Below, piece by piece: positions 28,520 to 40,600 of a stretch of DNA of 64,000 bases. The DNA lies in contig NZ_LR130759.1 of NCBI RefSeq assembly GCF_900292015.1, positions 2,542,001-2,606,000 of the forward strand. Reading direction: 5' to 3'. Below the pieces are notes generated by a model. It was not told the DNA's origin. It ran no database searches and saw only the letters and a program-made list of their open reading frames with translations. The translations under genes and the position numbers were made by a program. Position 1 is the stretch's first letter, and each line of letters starts with the position of its first letter. Source of the stretch: Mycobacterium basiliense. GTDB lineage: Bacteria; Actinomycetota; Actinomycetes; Mycobacteriales; Mycobacteriaceae.

Positions 28520-29332
28520 ATGTTGATGATGTACGGGATTGCGTTCCGACTCGCCCGGGTCCGGTTCACCCTCAGCTACTTGGCCGCTCTTGCTTCGGTG
28601 AGTATCGCGCTTTTGATGCTTGGCCCGCAGGCTCACGAGCGGGCCATTCGGCACGCGAGCACGAACCTGCACAACCTGGCGCACGGTCGCCTCGGAACGT
28701 TGTGGAACAGCGCCTTTGTCATCGATGAGGGGCCGCTCTACTTTTGGCTGCCGTGCCTGGCATGCCTGCTCGCACTTGCGGAGTTACATTTGCGCACCGG
28801 TCGGCTGGCCGCGGCGTTTATCGTCGGCCATCTCGGGGCGACATTGCTGGTAGCAAGCGCGCTAGCGGGAGCGGTCACGTTCGGCTGGCTGCCGTGGTCG
28901 ATGACGCGCGTCAGCGACGTGGGGATGAGCTATGGTGCCCTGGCGGTTCTTGGGGCGCTGACGGCGACAATCGCCCGCCGGTGGCGGCCGGCATGGGTCG
29001 GCTGGTGGGTGTCGCTGGGCATCGCCGCCGCGATCACCGGCGGTGGTTTCACCGACTGCGGCCACGCGATCGCGTTGGCACTGGGCATGTTGATGACGAT
29101 GCGGTTCAGCCACCCGATCCGATGGACGCCGCCGCGGTATGCGCTGTTGGTGGCGTCGTCGGGGTTCGGTTTCCTGTTGCTGGCTCATACGACCTGGACG
29201 TCGGCGAATGGACTGGTGCTGGGCATCGCCGGCGCCGTGGCCGCGCATTCGATCGCGCGGCGGATAACGCTGCGCGGTGTACAGGGGCGTCGAGATTCGG
29301 GGACCGCGCCCTGCCCGGTGCCCAGCGGCTGA
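28520..29332 (+). CDS. Rhomboid-like integral membrane protein
   Basis: Homologue of Rv1648, 270 residues with six or more hydrophobic spans. It has features of the actinobacterial rhomboid-like family: HNLAHGRLGTLWNSAF near the start, ELHLRTGRLAAAFIVGHLGA, then VGMSYGALA (a GxSxG-type serine motif) and FTDCGHAIAL with a later His. A Ser-His pair in membrane helices suggests an intramembrane serine protease, but activity in this family is not proven. The protein starts at ATG 28520, directly after the cyclase stop. The last 25 residues are a basic cytoplasmic tail. Linkage to the cyclase implies co-expression only. Confidence 0.8.
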   Translation: MLMMYGIAFRLARVRFTLSYLAALASVSIALLMLGPQAHERAIRHASTNLHNLAHGRLGTLWNSAFVIDEGPLYFWLPCLACLLALAELHLRTGRLAAAFIVGHLGATLLVASALAGAVTFGWLPWSMTRVSDVGMSYGALAVLGALTATIARRWRPAWVGWWVSLGIAAAITGGGFTDCGHAIALALGMLMTMRFSHPIRWTPPRYALLVASSGFGFLLLAHTTWTSANGLVLGIAGAVAAHSIARRITLRGVQGRRDSGTAPCPVPSG

Positions 29333-29351
29333 CAATCCCGTAGCCAAATAA

Positions 29352-30535
<1,184 letters not shown>

Positions 30536-30536
<1 letters not shown>

Positions 30537-33025
30537 TGCGCGTTCCGTACAGCTGGTTGCGTGAGGTTGTTTCGGCTGGAGCGCCGGACTGGGATGTACC
30601 CGCTGCCGAACTAGAGGCGACGCTGGTGCGTATCGGCCACGAGATCGAAGAGGTGATCACGCTCGGTCCGGTCGAGGGGCCGTTGACCGTGGGCCGAGTC
30701 GCCGACATCGAGGAGCTCGACGGCTTCAAGAAGCCGATCCGTGCCTGCCTGGTAGACGTCGGTGGCGACAGCCAGCAGGAAATCGTTTGCGGTGCAACAA
30801 ACTTTGTTGTGGACGACCTGGTCGTTGTGGCGCTTCCCGGGACCACACTGCCGGGTGGATTTTCCATCACGGCCCGCAAGACCTACGGCCGCACATCCGC
30901 AGGAATGATCTGTTCGGCGGCCGAACTCGGTTTGGGCGCAGACCATTCCGGGATCCTGGTGCTGCCCCCTGGCACCGCCGAGCCCGGCGCCGACGCCGCC
31001 GGTGTACTCGGATTGGCCGATGTCGTATTCCATCTGGCGATCACGCCCGATCGTGGCTACTGCATGTCGGTGCGCGGCTTGGCTCGCGAGATCGCCTGCG
31101 CCTACGACCTCGACTTCGTCGACCCCGCCGACGTATCGCCATTGCCGGTCGAGGGGCCCGCGTGGCCGTTGACCGTGCAGTCCGAAACCGAGGTCCGCCG
31201 ATTTGCGCTGCGTCCGGTCACCGGAATAGATCCGGCCGCCTTGTCACCCTGGTGGCTGCAACGCCGGCTGCTGCTGTGCGGCATCCGCGCCACCTCACCG
31301 GCTGTCGACGTGACCAACTACGTGATGCTCGAACTGGGCCACCCGATGCACGCGCACGACCGCAGCCGGATCGCAGGCGCGTTAGCGGTGCGCTTTGCCC
31401 GGCCCGGCGAGGCCGTCGTCACCCTCGACGACGTCGAACGCCGGCTCGACTCGGGAGACGTGCTCATCGTCGACGATGCCGCTACCGCGGCAATCGGCGG
31501 CGTGATGGGTGCGTCGAGCACCGAGGTGCGTGCCGACTCCACCGATGTTCTGCTCGAGGCGGCGATATGGGATCCCGCTGCGGTATCGCGCACCCAACGG
31601 CGGTTGCACCTGCCCAGTGAGGCCGCCCGCCGCTACGAACGCGGGGTCGACCCGGCCATTTCGGTGGCAGCCTTGGATCGGTGCGCGGCATTGCTGGCAG
31701 ATATCGCCGGGGGAACAGTGGCGCCCACCTTGACCGATTGGCGGGGAGAACCGCCACGAGACGACTGGTCACTGCCCCCGATCCGGATCGCTGCGGACTT
31801 ACCGGACCGTTTCTCCGGGGTGGACTACGCCCAAGGCACAACGGCCCGCCGACTCGCCCAAATCGGTGCCGGGGTGGCCGACGACGGCCAAGGGGTGCTG
31901 GTTGTGACGCCGCCGAGTTGGCGCCCGGATCTCCTGCAGCCGGCCGACCTGGTCGAGGAGGTGATGCGGCTCGAAGGACTCGAGGTCATTCCTTCGGTGC
32001 TGCCCGCCGCTCCCGCGGGCCGAGGTCTGACGGCCCGGCAGCGGCGGCGTCGCGCAATCGGCAAATCGTTGGCACTGTCCGGCTACGTCGAAATCCTGCC
32101 GACACCGTTTCTGCCCGCCGGTGTTTTCGACTTGTGGGGGTTGGCGTCCGATGACCCGCGACGCAGCACGACGAATGTGGTCAACCCCCTGGAATCTGAC
32201 CGTCCGCAGCTGGCCACGACCCTGGTCCCGGCGCTGCTGGAAGCATTGAGCCGCAACGTTTCCCGCGGTTTGATCGACGTTGCGTTGTTTGCCATTGCCC
32301 AGGTAGTCCAGCCGACCGAGCAGACCCGCGGCATCGAGCTGATCCCGGTGCACCGCCGGCCCACCGACGGGGAAATTGCGGCGTTGGACGCGTCCTTGCC
32401 TCGGCAACCGCAACATGTGGCCGCGGTGCTGGCGGGGTTGCGCGAGTCGCGCGGCCCGTGGGGTGCCGGTCGCGCCGTCGAAGCGGCCGATGCATTTGAG
32501 GCGGTACGGATCATCGCGCGTGCAAGCGGTGTCGACGTGACCCTGCGAGCGGCGCAACATCTGCCTTGGCACCCGGGGCGATGTGCAGAAGTTTTGGTTG
32601 GCGAGACTCCCGTTGGGCATGCGGGGCAACTGCACCCGGCCGTCATTGAGCGGGCCGGCCTCCCGAAGGGTACGTGCGCGATCGAACTGAACCTCGATGC
32701 AATACCCATTGCCGAAGCGCTGCCTGCACCCAGAGTGTCGCCATTTCCCGCCGTTTTCCAGGATGTCAGCCTTGTGGTAGCCGCAGATGTCGCCGCCCAG
32801 TCGGTGGCCGATGCCGTGCGGGAAGGAGCCGGCGACCTGCTGGAAGACATTCAGTTGTTCGACGTCTTCACCGGGCCGCAGATCGGTGCGGCTCGCAAGT
32901 CACTGACCTTCGCGCTGCGGTTTCGCGCGCCAGATCGCACGCTGACTGAAGACGATGCGAGTGCGGCTAGAGACGCTGCGGTGCAGTGCGCTGCCGAGCG
33001 GGTCGGCGCCGTCCTGCGTAGCTGA
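30536..33025 (+). CDS. pheT: Phenylalanyl-tRNA synthetase beta subunit
   Basis: The 829-residue beta subunit. It starts [15 protein letters not shown] and has an OB-fold tRNA-binding region with [20 protein letters not shown] (about residues 80-100), the B3/B4 editing domain that hydrolyses mischarged Tyr-tRNA-Phe, the B5 region near 400-470, a catalytically inactive synthetase-like fold, and the C-terminal FDX-ACB anticodon domain ([15 protein letters not shown] onward). The protein is collinear with M. tuberculosis PheT (831 residues). The TGATG overlap with pheS is typical. The next feature, 241 nt later, is a PE gene, so the pheST transcript probably ends in that gap. Confidence 0.97.
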
Positions 33026-33266
33026 ACGCGAGCGGCCAGCGGGCACCACATTGTGGTCATGCCTGTGGCCTGACCGCGGCACCCAGCCGTCAGGAAGCGG
33101 CACCGGCGAACGACTCTTGTTTGTCTTGGACCAGCCGCCAGGGCCTGGTCGGCTGTAGTCGATCAAAATAATGTGTTTTCCTGCGCCACCGAGATGGCCC
33201 GGCATATTCTCATTTTGCATTCATGACCACCGCGTGACCGTCACATTAAATTGATGGGAGAGGGCT

Positions 33267-34853
33267 ATGTCATTTGTGAGCACAGTTCCGGACATGGTCA
33301 CGGCGGCGGCCGGGGATTTGGCAGGAATTCGCTCGGCGTTGGGCGAAGCCACCGCGGCTGCCGCTATCCCTACCACTGAGGTGGCGGCTGCCGCCGCCGA
33401 TGAGATATCGCTTGCGGTTTCGCGATTGTTCGGTTCCTTCGCTCAGGATTTTCAACTCGTCAGCGCCCAGGCGGCAGCGTTTCATGCCGAGTTCGTTGCC
33501 CTGTTAAATACCGGTGCGGGCGCGTATGTCAGTGCCGAGTTGGTAAACGCCCAGCAGACCCTGATCAACCTGATAAATGCGCCGGCGCAGGCGCTGCTTG
33601 GGTACCCGTTGATCGATGTTGGCGCCGCCACACCCAGTCAGGTGGTCCCCGTAGTCCCTGCCGTGGGGGCGGCGGTAGGCGGAGCTGTCGGTGGTGTTAC
33701 GGCTACCGCCGGGGCGGGTGTCGCCACAGCGACCGGGGCGGTTACGGATGCGGGGGCCGCCGTTGCCGTGGCAGCACCGGCAACCCTGACCGCGGCCCAA
33801 GGCAGCGCGGCCTCGCTGCTGCGGATCCCCGCGAGTCTGGAGACCGCGGCTGGCTCCGCCCTTAGTGTGTCGGGCGTCTCTGGTGCCCTGCAGGCGCTTG
33901 GCGTGTCTACACCGGCGTTGCTACAGAGCAGCGCGGCGGCGGCGGCCCCGGCCGCCACGGTCGGCGGTGCCTATCAGGACCTCTTCACCAATACCTGGGC
34001 CAACCTGCAAAGCCTTGGCGCAACCTGGGATGCGGACCCCGCGCCCTTCCTGAGCCAGTTCCTGGACAATCAGCTGGTCTACGCCAACACCATCGGGACG
34101 TCGCTATCCAGCGCGGCCCAGGACTTTGGCGCCGGGCTGGTTGCCTTGCCTTCGGCCTACCAGGCGGCTTTCCAAGCGCTGGCCGCCGGCGACGTCACCG
34201 GCGCAGTCGAGACCCTGGGCAAGGGCTACCTCAACCTCGTGTTTACCGGCTTCGATTACAGCAACGTGCCGGTGGTCACCATCAATGGCGCGTTGGGAGA
34301 CCTCCTCCCGATCGTCGGCATACCGGGTCTGATATCGCAGAACATGACCAACGTGCTTGTGACGCTTACCGACACGTCGATACTGGCCAACATTTCCCTA
34401 CTAGATCCCTCGTTCACCACCGGGCTTCCGCTGACGCTGGCCCTTGACGCGATCGGCGCCCCGATTGTCACCGGCCAGGCGGCCCTGCAAAGCGCCACGA
34501 CCTTTATCAATGCCGTGCAGACCGGTGATATCGGAGGGGCAGTCGGTGCGCTTATTGATGCGCCGGCAGTTATCGCCAACGGTTTCCTCAATGGCGAAGC
34601 GACGATAACGCTGGACCTGCCCACAGACTTGTTCACCTTTCCGGGGTTCACAACTGAATCATTAACCTCGGACATTCCGGTCGGTGGCATCCTCACCCCG
34701 CTCCAGCCCGTGCAGGCAACTGCAGTGCTCAAGCCCATTGTTGGGCCTCCCATCCAGCAAACAGTCCAGCTTGGTGGTACGCAGTTCGGCGGCATCATTC
34801 CTGGCTTGCTGAATGGCTCGGCACAGCTAGCGAATGCCATTAAGCTCAGCTAG
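33267..34853 (+). CDS. PE-family protein with PE-linked C-terminal module
   Basis: Encodes 528 residues. MSFVSTVPDMVTAAAGDLAG starts a complete PE domain, with the YxxxE export motif as YVSAE near residue 90. An Ala/Val/Thr-rich linker follows (about 115-220). Next is a helical region containing NTWANLQSLGATWDADPAPF and LPSAYQAAFQALAAGD, shared with the following PE gene. The end module has INAVQTGDIGGAVGALIDAP, GFLNGEATITL and LGGTQFGGIIPGLL, shared with both neighbours. ATG 33267 has GGGAGAGG before it. No PPE gene is adjacent. H37Rv has no equivalent here as far as I recall. Probably ESX-secreted and surface-associated; function unknown. Confidence 0.88.
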   Translation: MSFVSTVPDMVTAAAGDLAGIRSALGEATAAAAIPTTEVAAAAADEISLAVSRLFGSFAQDFQLVSAQAAAFHAEFVALLNTGAGAYVSAELVNAQQTLINLINAPAQALLGYPLIDVGAATPSQVVPVVPAVGAAVGGAVGGVTATAGAGVATATGAVTDAGAAVAVAAPATLTAAQGSAASLLRIPASLETAAGSALSVSGVSGALQALGVSTPALLQSSAAAAAPAATVGGAYQDLFTNTWANLQSLGATWDADPAPFLSQFLDNQLVYANTIGTSLSSAAQDFGAGLVALPSAYQAAFQALAAGDVTGAVETLGKGYLNLVFTGFDYSNVPVVTINGALGDLLPIVGIPGLISQNMTNVLVTLTDTSILANISLLDPSFTTGLPLTLALDAIGAPIVTGQAALQSATTFINAVQTGDIGGAVGALIDAPAVIANGFLNGEATITLDLPTDLFTFPGFTTESLTSDIPVGGILTPLQPVQATAVLKPIVGPPIQQTVQLGGTQFGGIIPGLLNGSAQLANAIKLS

Positions 34854-35026
34854 CCGTATCGGGGCCGTTAGGCGCTCCTGGGCGTCTGCCCTGGCTAATC
34901 GCGCGCCGACAACTTTGCGTGAACCGGCGAGGTCGGCGGTGAAAACGCGACTTCGCGGGTTTGGGATCGACAACCATCGGGTACTCGCGCGAAGCGTTGC
35001 GCGTCGTGCCTCGAGGGGAGATGGCT

Positions 35027-36919
35027 ATGTCGTTTGTGGTTGCTGATCCGGAGTCGGTGAGTGCGGCGGCGGCAAGTTTGGCCGACATTCGTTCGGCCCT
35101 CGGCGCGGCAGCTGGGGCGGCTGCCGGCCCCACGACCGGAGTGGCAGCTGCGGCCGCCGATGAGGTATCGAGCGCCATCGCCACACTTTTCGACACCTAC
35201 GGGCGGGAATTTCAGGCCGTCAACGCCCAAGCGGCAGCCTTTCATGCCGAGTTTGTGCGGTTGTTGAATGGCGGTGCTGCCGCATATCTCGGCACCGAAC
35301 TGGCCAACGCGGAAAAGAACCTCCTGAGTGCTGTGAATGCGCCTGTCCAGATGATGCAAGGCTCACTGGGCGACGCCGCACTGGCCACCGTTACGGGTGG
35401 TGGCACAGCGGCCGCCGCGGAAACCAGCGGCGGGCTGTTGGGAGCGCTGTTTGGCGCCGGCACCGGAGGCGTAGGAGGGATCCTCGGTGGCAGTGGTGGG
35501 TTATTGGACCCGATTGTCTTTGGGGGCACCGGCGGGCTTTTTGGTCCGCTCATCGGCGGCAATGGGGCTCTCACCGCGCTGATCGGCAACGGGCCGCTTG
35601 CCCCGTTCTTCGACGGCGCAGGCCAACAGGTCGGAACCGCATTGTCGGCCCTGATCAGTGGCAACGGAGCCGCGCTGCTGTCTGAGCAGATCGGAGCGAT
35701 CACCGGGGACCTCGCTGGCCTGCCCGGCCTGGGTGGGCTGCAGGCATTGTTGCCGGGTCTGTTCCCACCCAGCGGCGGCACTCCCACCGCACCTGCGCCC
35801 GGCGGTGCATGGCAGCAACTTGCCGTGAACACCAACACCAACTTGATGGCCCTCACCGATGCTTGGGCGGCCGACCCATTTCCGCTTTTGCGTCAGGTCA
35901 TCGCCAACCAGCAGGGCTACGCGTACTTGCTTGGGCAGGATCTGAGCCTGGCTATCCAGAATTTCCCCGCCGAGGTAGTGCTCCTTCCGGAGACCATCGA
36001 AGCCGGCATCCAGAACCTGCTCGCCTTCAACCCGGGCTTGTACGCTCAGCAGTTCGCCGACGGCACGTTTGACGACTTCCAGACGATCGGTACATCTTTA
36101 GGTGAAGCGGGCCGCGACCTGCAGATCGGGCTGGCCGGTTTCCCGTCCGACATGCAAACCGCTGTACAGGCATTTGCGGCCGGGGACTACCACCTGGCAG
36201 TCAATGACGCTACGAAGGCCTTGCTCAATGTCTTTATCACTGGATTTGATACCAGCGACTTGAACGATATTCGGTTGCTGGGACCGGTAGCCGATCTGTT
36301 CCCGATCCTGGCCATCCCTGGTCAAGACATTCAAGGTTTGAGCAACCTCTTGCCTGCCGGTTCGATTCCGGCCCAGATGACACACAACTTGGCCAACGTC
36401 GTCAATGTGCTCACAGATACCAGCATCTCGACCACGATCTCGGGAACCCTAGATCCTCCGGCGCTGGTTCTCGGAGCAAACTTTGGATTGCCGCTATCCG
36501 TCTTGTTCGGGGTAGCCGGAGCGCCGGTTGCCGGACTTGACGGGCTCGCAACCGCAGGGACGACGATTGGAAATGGAGTCGCGACCGGAAATCCACTTAT
36601 GGTGGCAAGCGGTCTCATTGACGCTCCAGCGCTCTTCCTGGATGGCTTCCTCAATGGCGAAACCATCGTCGATATGGCGTTGCCGGTGACGTTCGACGTG
36701 CCGATCATTGGGCCCCTCAACATACCGGTCGTCATTCATTTGCCCTTCCAGGGGCTTCTCGTTCCACCGCACCCCATTACGGCGACGGTGCCGCTCGAAA
36801 TTCTTGGTATCGATATCCCGATCGACTTGACCCTTGGCGGTACCCAATTCGGCGGATTGGTCCCCACCCTGGTCAACAACGTGCCCCACCAACTTGCTGA
36901 GGCAATCAAACCAGCGTAG
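35027..36919 (+). CDS. PE-family protein, Gly-rich linker plus C-terminal module
   Basis: Encodes 630 residues. MSFVVADPESVSAAAASLAD opens the PE domain; the YxxxE motif is YLGTE. The linker (about 120-260) is rich in GG pairs (GAGTGGVGGILGGSGG and similar), a short PGRS-like stretch though without true GGA-GGN tandem arrays. A helical region resembling that of the previous PE gene follows (LMALTDAWAADPFPLLRQV, then LPETIEAGI). The end module shows GLIDAPALFLDGFLNGETIV and LGGTQFGGLVPTLV. Start ATG 35027 is preferred over 35021 because MSF is the family start; GAGGGGAG is upstream. It lies 173 nt after the previous PE gene. Probably a diverged duplicate of it. Confidence 0.87.
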   Translation: MSFVVADPESVSAAAASLADIRSALGAAAGAAAGPTTGVAAAAADEVSSAIATLFDTYGREFQAVNAQAAAFHAEFVRLLNGGAAAYLGTELANAEKNLLSAVNAPVQMMQGSLGDAALATVTGGGTAAAAETSGGLLGALFGAGTGGVGGILGGSGGLLDPIVFGGTGGLFGPLIGGNGALTALIGNGPLAPFFDGAGQQVGTALSALISGNGAALLSEQIGAITGDLAGLPGLGGLQALLPGLFPPSGGTPTAPAPGGAWQQLAVNTNTNLMALTDAWAADPFPLLRQVIANQQGYAYLLGQDLSLAIQNFPAEVVLLPETIEAGIQNLLAFNPGLYAQQFADGTFDDFQTIGTSLGEAGRDLQIGLAGFPSDMQTAVQAFAAGDYHLAVNDATKALLNVFITGFDTSDLNDIRLLGPVADLFPILAIPGQDIQGLSNLLPAGSIPAQMTHNLANVVNVLTDTSISTTISGTLDPPALVLGANFGLPLSVLFGVAGAPVAGLDGLATAGTTIGNGVATGNPLMVASGLIDAPALFLDGFLNGETIVDMALPVTFDVPIIGPLNIPVVIHLPFQGLLVPPHPITATVPLEILGIDIPIDLTLGGTQFGGLVPTLVNNVPHQLAEAIKPA

Positions 36920-37674
36920 TACCCGTGCGCCGGAACGCCGATCCGCAGTGCACATCGTATGGGCCATCGGCATTTCGTCGTTGATCCATGCGACGCTCGC
37001 CGGAACCGTCTCAATGTGTCAACGGGATAACTGCGCGAAGACGCCTCGAAAAGCATCTTCGCGATTCTCACGAACCTAAATTATTGGTATACAGCGTGAT
37101 TGCTATCGGTGCCGTAACCCGGAATTGAAGAGGAGTCCAAACCCGGTGCGTTCTTAGGCAACCACTCCCGACGTTGGTTGTGATGGTGGTGCCTAGCACT
37201 GTGGTGGAAAGGGCGCTCAGCGTTCGCCTTTCGGCTTTCAAGGTATCCGGGTGTCGCGGTGGTCTCCGCTTCGCTATTTGTCGTGTGTTCATCTAGACGC
37301 TCACAATATGTCTAACATGTTGCGCGGCACGATAAGACAGCTGATGATCGACGTGATGCCAAGCCGGAGTCCAGCGCCGGAACGGCGGAGTCGAGCATGA
37401 TGTGAAATTTACTATGCGGCAATTTGTTAGCCGGTGGCGCCCACTCCACATGGGGCAACGCGGCCTCTTCGCTGACAGGCTGCCGCACCGAGCAGTGGGA
37501 CCCGCCACCCCGAGTTGAGTTCGTCCTTCAGGCCACAGTGTGCGGCGATGGGTTCAATCACGTGAAAATGATGATTTTCCGCAATTGCTGTGCCACAGCG
37601 GATTACGTTGAGTTCGCTGATGGGATCGGGCCTCATCGCGTTACAGACCGTTCATTTGCGTGGGGACGATGAAC
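36920..37674. other. Long intergenic region before the repeat PE gene
   Basis: 755 nt without a convincing gene; open frames present have no ribosome site or recognisable protein. It is more AT-rich than its surroundings. GCGAAGACGC (37035-37044) and GCATCTTCGC (37053-37062) form a stem of ten pairs with one mismatch and an 8-nt loop. CAACCA/TGGTTG (37159-37180) makes a second stem. The segment AATTATTGGTATACAG near 37079-37096 looks promoter-like. The size suggests a long 5' leader, a regulatory region for the large PE gene, or a decayed gene. Confidence 0.4.
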
Positions 37675-40600
37675 ATGTCTTTTGTTAACGTGGTGCCCGA
37701 GGTACTCGAAGCGGCAGCCCAAGACTTGGCAGGTATTCAATCAGCGCTGCAAGAGGTGAGTGCTGCGGTCGCAGCGCCCACCACCGCATTGGCGGCTGCG
37801 GGGGAGGACGAGGTATCAGCCGCAATCGCAGCGCTATTCGGCACGTTCGGCAAGGAATATCAAGCCGTCAGCGCACAAGCGTCGGCCTTCCATGATGCGT
37901 TCGTCAAGGCGATGGGCGGGTCCGCCGCTTCGTATCTGGAAGCGGAGGTAGCGAATGGTGTTGCCCTCTTAACGGGTCAAAGCGCCGCCGCCGCAGTGGG
38001 CGCGGAGCTCAGTGGTGGGCTAATGGCCGGTTTGACGGGTGAGCTTGCGCTTCAAACCGCCAGCTCGCTGGCGACGGCTTTCGGCTCGGGCGTCTCGGGT
38101 CTAGCGTTGCAGACCGGTGGCGCCATCGTGTCCGGCATCGGCACGGGGCTGGTTCAAACCGGTGAGGCCATCGTCGCGATGGGCAACTCGCTGCAGAACT
38201 TCGGTGCGTTGATATCGGGCTTCGGCGTTGGACTAAGTGCCCAGGCAAACGCCGCTCTCACCCAGGCCCTGACCTTGGGTGGTTCGTTAGGCGCCCAGCT
38301 GAGCGCGTCACTGTCAGGCAGCTTCGATCTCGGTCTTCCTGAGCTGATTGCGGCGTTCAATAGCGGATTTAGCGGGCTGCTTCAGACCGGCCAAACCGTG
38401 ACGGCAAACCTGATTGGAAACGTCAGTGGGGGGATTAGCGGACTAATCCAAACCGGCGGAAGCATTTTGGCTAACTTCGGTGGCAGTCTGCCCGACCTGG
38501 CGGCGCAGTTTAATGCGGCGTTGCAGGCCAGTTTTGGTGGGGCGTTTCCGGAGTTGGTGGGGGCGTTTAGTGGTGGGTTGAGTGGGTTGGTGCAGGCCGG
38601 TCAGGAGTTGTTGGCCAATGTGGCGGCTGGTTTTGGTGGTGGGTTGAGTGGTTTGGTGCAGGCCGGGCAAACACTGCTGGTGAATTTGGCTGGTGGGTTG
38701 AGTTTGCCGGCGTTGGCGGCGCAGTTTAATGCGGCGTTGCAGGCCAGTTTTGGTGGGGCGTTTCCGGAGTTGGTGGGGGCGTTTAGTGGTGGGTTGAGTG
38801 GGTTGGTGCAGGCCGGTCAGGAGTTGTTGGCCAATGTGGCGGCTGGTTTTGGTGGTGGGTTGAGTGGGTTGGTGCAGGCCGGGCAAACACTGCTGGCGGC
38901 GTTAAGTGGTGGGTTGAGTTTGCCGGCGTTGGCGGCGCAGTTTAATGCGGCGTTGCAGGCCAGTTTTGGTGGGGCGTTTCCGGAGTTGGTGGGGGCGTTT
39001 AGTGGTGGGTTGAGTGGGTTGGTGCAGGCCGGTCAGGAGTTGTTGGCCAATGTGGCGGCTGGTTTTGGTGGTGGGTTGAGTGGGTTGGTGCAGGCCGGGC
39101 AAACACTGCTGGCGGCGTTAAGTGGTGGGTTGAGTTTGCCGGCGTTGGCGGCGCAGTTTAATGCGGCGTTGCAGGCCAGTTTTGGTGGGGCGTTTCCGGA
39201 GTTGGTGGGGGCGTTTAGTGGTGGGTTGAGTGGGTTGGTGCAGGCCGGTCAGGAGTTGTTGGCCAATGTGGCGGCTGGTTTTGGTGGTGGGTTGAGTGGG
39301 TTGGTGCAGGCCGGGCAAACACTGCTGGTGAATTTGGCTGGTGGGTTGAGTTTGCCGGCGTTGGCGGCGCAGTTTAATGCGGCGTTGCAGGCCAGTTTTG
39401 GTGGGGCGTTTCCGGAGTTGGTGGGGGCGTTTAGTGGTGGGTTGAGTGGGTTGGTGCAGGCCGGTCAGGAGTTGTTGGCCAATGTGGCGGCTGGTTTTGG
39501 TGGTGGGTTGAGTGGGTTGGTGCAGGCCGGGCAAACACTGCTGGCGGCGTTAAGTGGTGGGTTGAGTTTGCCGGCGTTGGCGGCGCAGTTTAATGCGGCG
39601 TTGCAGGCCAGTTTTGGTGGGGCGTTTCCGGAGTTGGTGGGGGCGTTTAGTGGTGGGTTGAGTGGGTTGGTGCAGGCCGGTCAGGAGTTGTTGGCCAATG
39701 TGGCGGCTGGTTTTGGTGGTGGGTTGAGTGGGTTGGTGCAGGCCGGGCAAACACTGCTGGCGGCGTTAAGTGGTGGGTTGAGTTTGCCGGCGTTGGCGGC
39801 GCAGTTTAATGCGGCGTTGCAGGCCAGTTTTGGTGGGGCGTTTCCGGAGTTGGTGGGGGCGTTTAGTGGTGGGTTGAGTGGGTTGGTGCAGGCCGGTCAG
39901 GAGTTGTTGGCCAATGTGGCGGCTGGTTTTGGTGGTGGGTTGAGTGGGTTGGTGCAGGCCGGGCAAACACTGCTGGCGGCGTTAAGTGGTGGGTTGAGTT
40001 TGCCGGCGTTGGCGGCGCAGTTTAATGCGGCGTTGCAGGCCAGTTTTGGTGGGGCGTTTCCGGAGTTGGTGGGGGCGTTTAGTGGTGGGTTGAGTGGGTT
40101 GGTGCAGGCCGGTCAGGAGTTGTTGGCCAATGTGGCGGCTGGTTTTGGTGGTGGGTTGAGTGGGTTGGTGCAGGCCGGGCAAACACTGCTGGTGAATTTG
40201 GCTGGTGGGTTGAGTTTGCCGGCGTTGGCGGCGCAGTTTAATGCGGCGTTGCAGGCCAGTTTTGGTGGGGCGTTTCCGGAGTTGGTGGGGGCGTTTAGTG
40301 GTGGGTTGAGTGGGTTGGTGCAGGCCGGTCAGGAGTTGTTGGCCAATGTGGCGGCTGGTTTTGGTGGTGGGTTGAGTGGGTTGGTGCAGGCCGGGCAAAC
40401 ACTGCTGGTGAATTTGGCTGGTGGGTTGAGTTTGCCGGCGTTGGCGGCGCAGTTTAATGCGGCGTTGCAGGCCAGTTTTGGTGGGGCGTTTCCGGAGTTG
40501 GTGGGGGCGTTTAGTGGTGGGTTGAGTGGGTTGGTGCAGGCCGGTCAGGAGTTGTTGGCCAATGTGGCGGCTGGTTTTGGTGGTGGGTTGAGTGGGTTGG

